Assembly (NCBI GenBank): GCA_964351245.1
Contig: CAYGNF010000046.1
Location: 1-6,489 of the forward strand
DNA from: JANRKH01 sp964351245
GTDB taxonomy: Bacteria > Pseudomonadota > Alphaproteobacteria > Rickettsiales > Rickettsiaceae
Reading direction: 5' to 3'
Length of the DNA stretch: 6,489 nt
Part shown: positions 6,165 to 6,489 of the stretch, one piece after another
How positions within the stretch are numbered: the stretch's first letter is position 1
Layout of the letters: the number at the start of each line of letters is the position of its first letter
The notes under the pieces: model-generated
What the model was told of the DNA's origin: nothing
What the model saw: the letters and a program-made list of their open reading frames with translations, nothing else
Database searches by the model: none
Translations under genes and position numbers: made by a program

Positions 6165-6489
6165 TTATTTCAGCAAATATGCCTCTTCAAAATGTAGCTC
6201 TATATGATTATTATCACTACCTATCAAATCTATAGACCTAGCAAATTCCATAGGAAAATTTAGATGTTCTAATATTTCTGTATTTTTACCTTCAGGTATG
6301 TGAAACTCCTGGGTATGTGCCTGATCTGGATTGTTAATTATTGCATCAATTTGATCACACTCATCCTCTCTTACAAACACTTTTAGTAATGATAAATCTA
6401 CATGAGCGCCACTCTCTATAAGCAGAGTTGCAAGCTCAGTATTACCATTATAGCAAGCCTGATGTAGAGGGGTCCAGCCATTATCATTC
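6165..6489 (-). CDS. Ankyrin-repeat protein, C-terminal part (partial)
   Basis: This is the 3' end of a minus-strand gene whose start lies beyond the right edge. The first 36 codons in the window (6488-6381) hold one nearly complete ankyrin repeat: GWTPLHQACYNG, then NTELATLLIESGAHVD. These match the TPLH, A...G and LL..GA.V consensus positions. The following 71 residues show no recognisable repeat; they are acidic and polar (FVREDECDQ near the start of this part, FEEAYLLK at the end). A GTG at 6380 could be mistaken for the start, but the frame is open to the window edge and the repeat lies upstream of it, so it is internal. Ankyrin proteins mediate protein binding, and in intracellular Rickettsiales many are secreted host-directed effectors; secretion cannot be judged from this fragment. 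After the TAA (6167-6165) the same frame stays open for 51 more codons, to a TAA at 6011-6009, so the gene may have been shortened by a nonsense mutation. Confidence 0.85.
   Translation of the reverse strand, partial: NDNGWTPLHQACYNGNTELATLLIESGAHVDLSLLKVFVREDECDQIDAIINNPDQAHTQEFHIPEGKNTEILEHLNFPMEFARSIDLIGSDNNHIELHFEEAYLLK

Noticed and set aside
6165..6380. 71-residue gene starting at GTG 6380
   Set aside because: The same frame is open to the window edge and encodes an ankyrin repeat upstream, so the GTG is an internal valine codon.

Overview
The window reads as chromosomal DNA from an AT-rich alphaproteobacterium, most likely an obligate intracellular member of the Rickettsiales close to the Rickettsiaceae. 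Three things point that way: low G+C (about one third by eye); an MnmE whose sequence recalls the Rickettsia protein (EAYIDFPEEEIPDSV, IEQEGIKRA, AEAGEF, YTHGS; compared from memory); and an NAD-type large glutamate dehydrogenase next to an ankyrin-repeat gene. The standard bacterial code fits: TGA ends the dehydrogenase gene and tryptophans use TGG.

Layout. Bases 1-180 hold no gene I can support, but contain a long imperfect inverted repeat (58-70 with 161-173, plus nested arms) and a possible terminator for mnmE. mnmE (tRNA U34 modification GTPase) is complete on the minus strand, 181-1512. An 85-bp gap carries candidate divergent promoters. On the plus strand follows a tight four-gene run: an NAD-glutamate dehydrogenase lacking the usual first ~450-480 residues (1598-4954), a small RodZ-like HTH/membrane protein (4951-5370), a short coiled-coil protein in the position of ZauP/ZapB (5360-5620), and ZapA (5601-5900). 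These genes overlap by 4, 11 and 20 bp, so they are very probably one translationally coupled operon. Bases 5901-6164 are intergenic or decayed sequence with several hairpins. The right edge is the 3' end of a minus-strand ankyrin-repeat gene that runs off the window.

How the genes work together. The notable point is the operon. In Caulobacter the NAD-dependent glutamate dehydrogenase GdhZ acts on FtsZ, and the ZapA-ZauP pair focuses the Z-ring. Here a GdhZ-family enzyme is in one operon with a ZapA, a ZauP-like coiled coil and a RodZ-like envelope protein. This suggests, by inference only, a genetic link between glutamate catabolism (a main carbon source for Rickettsiales) and cell division or shape.

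Other points worth a look are the loss of the dehydrogenase's N-terminal ACT-like regulatory region, a 51-codon open stretch continuing in frame after the ankyrin gene's stop codon, and the structured region after zapA, which is where 6S RNA genes often lie in proteobacteria.
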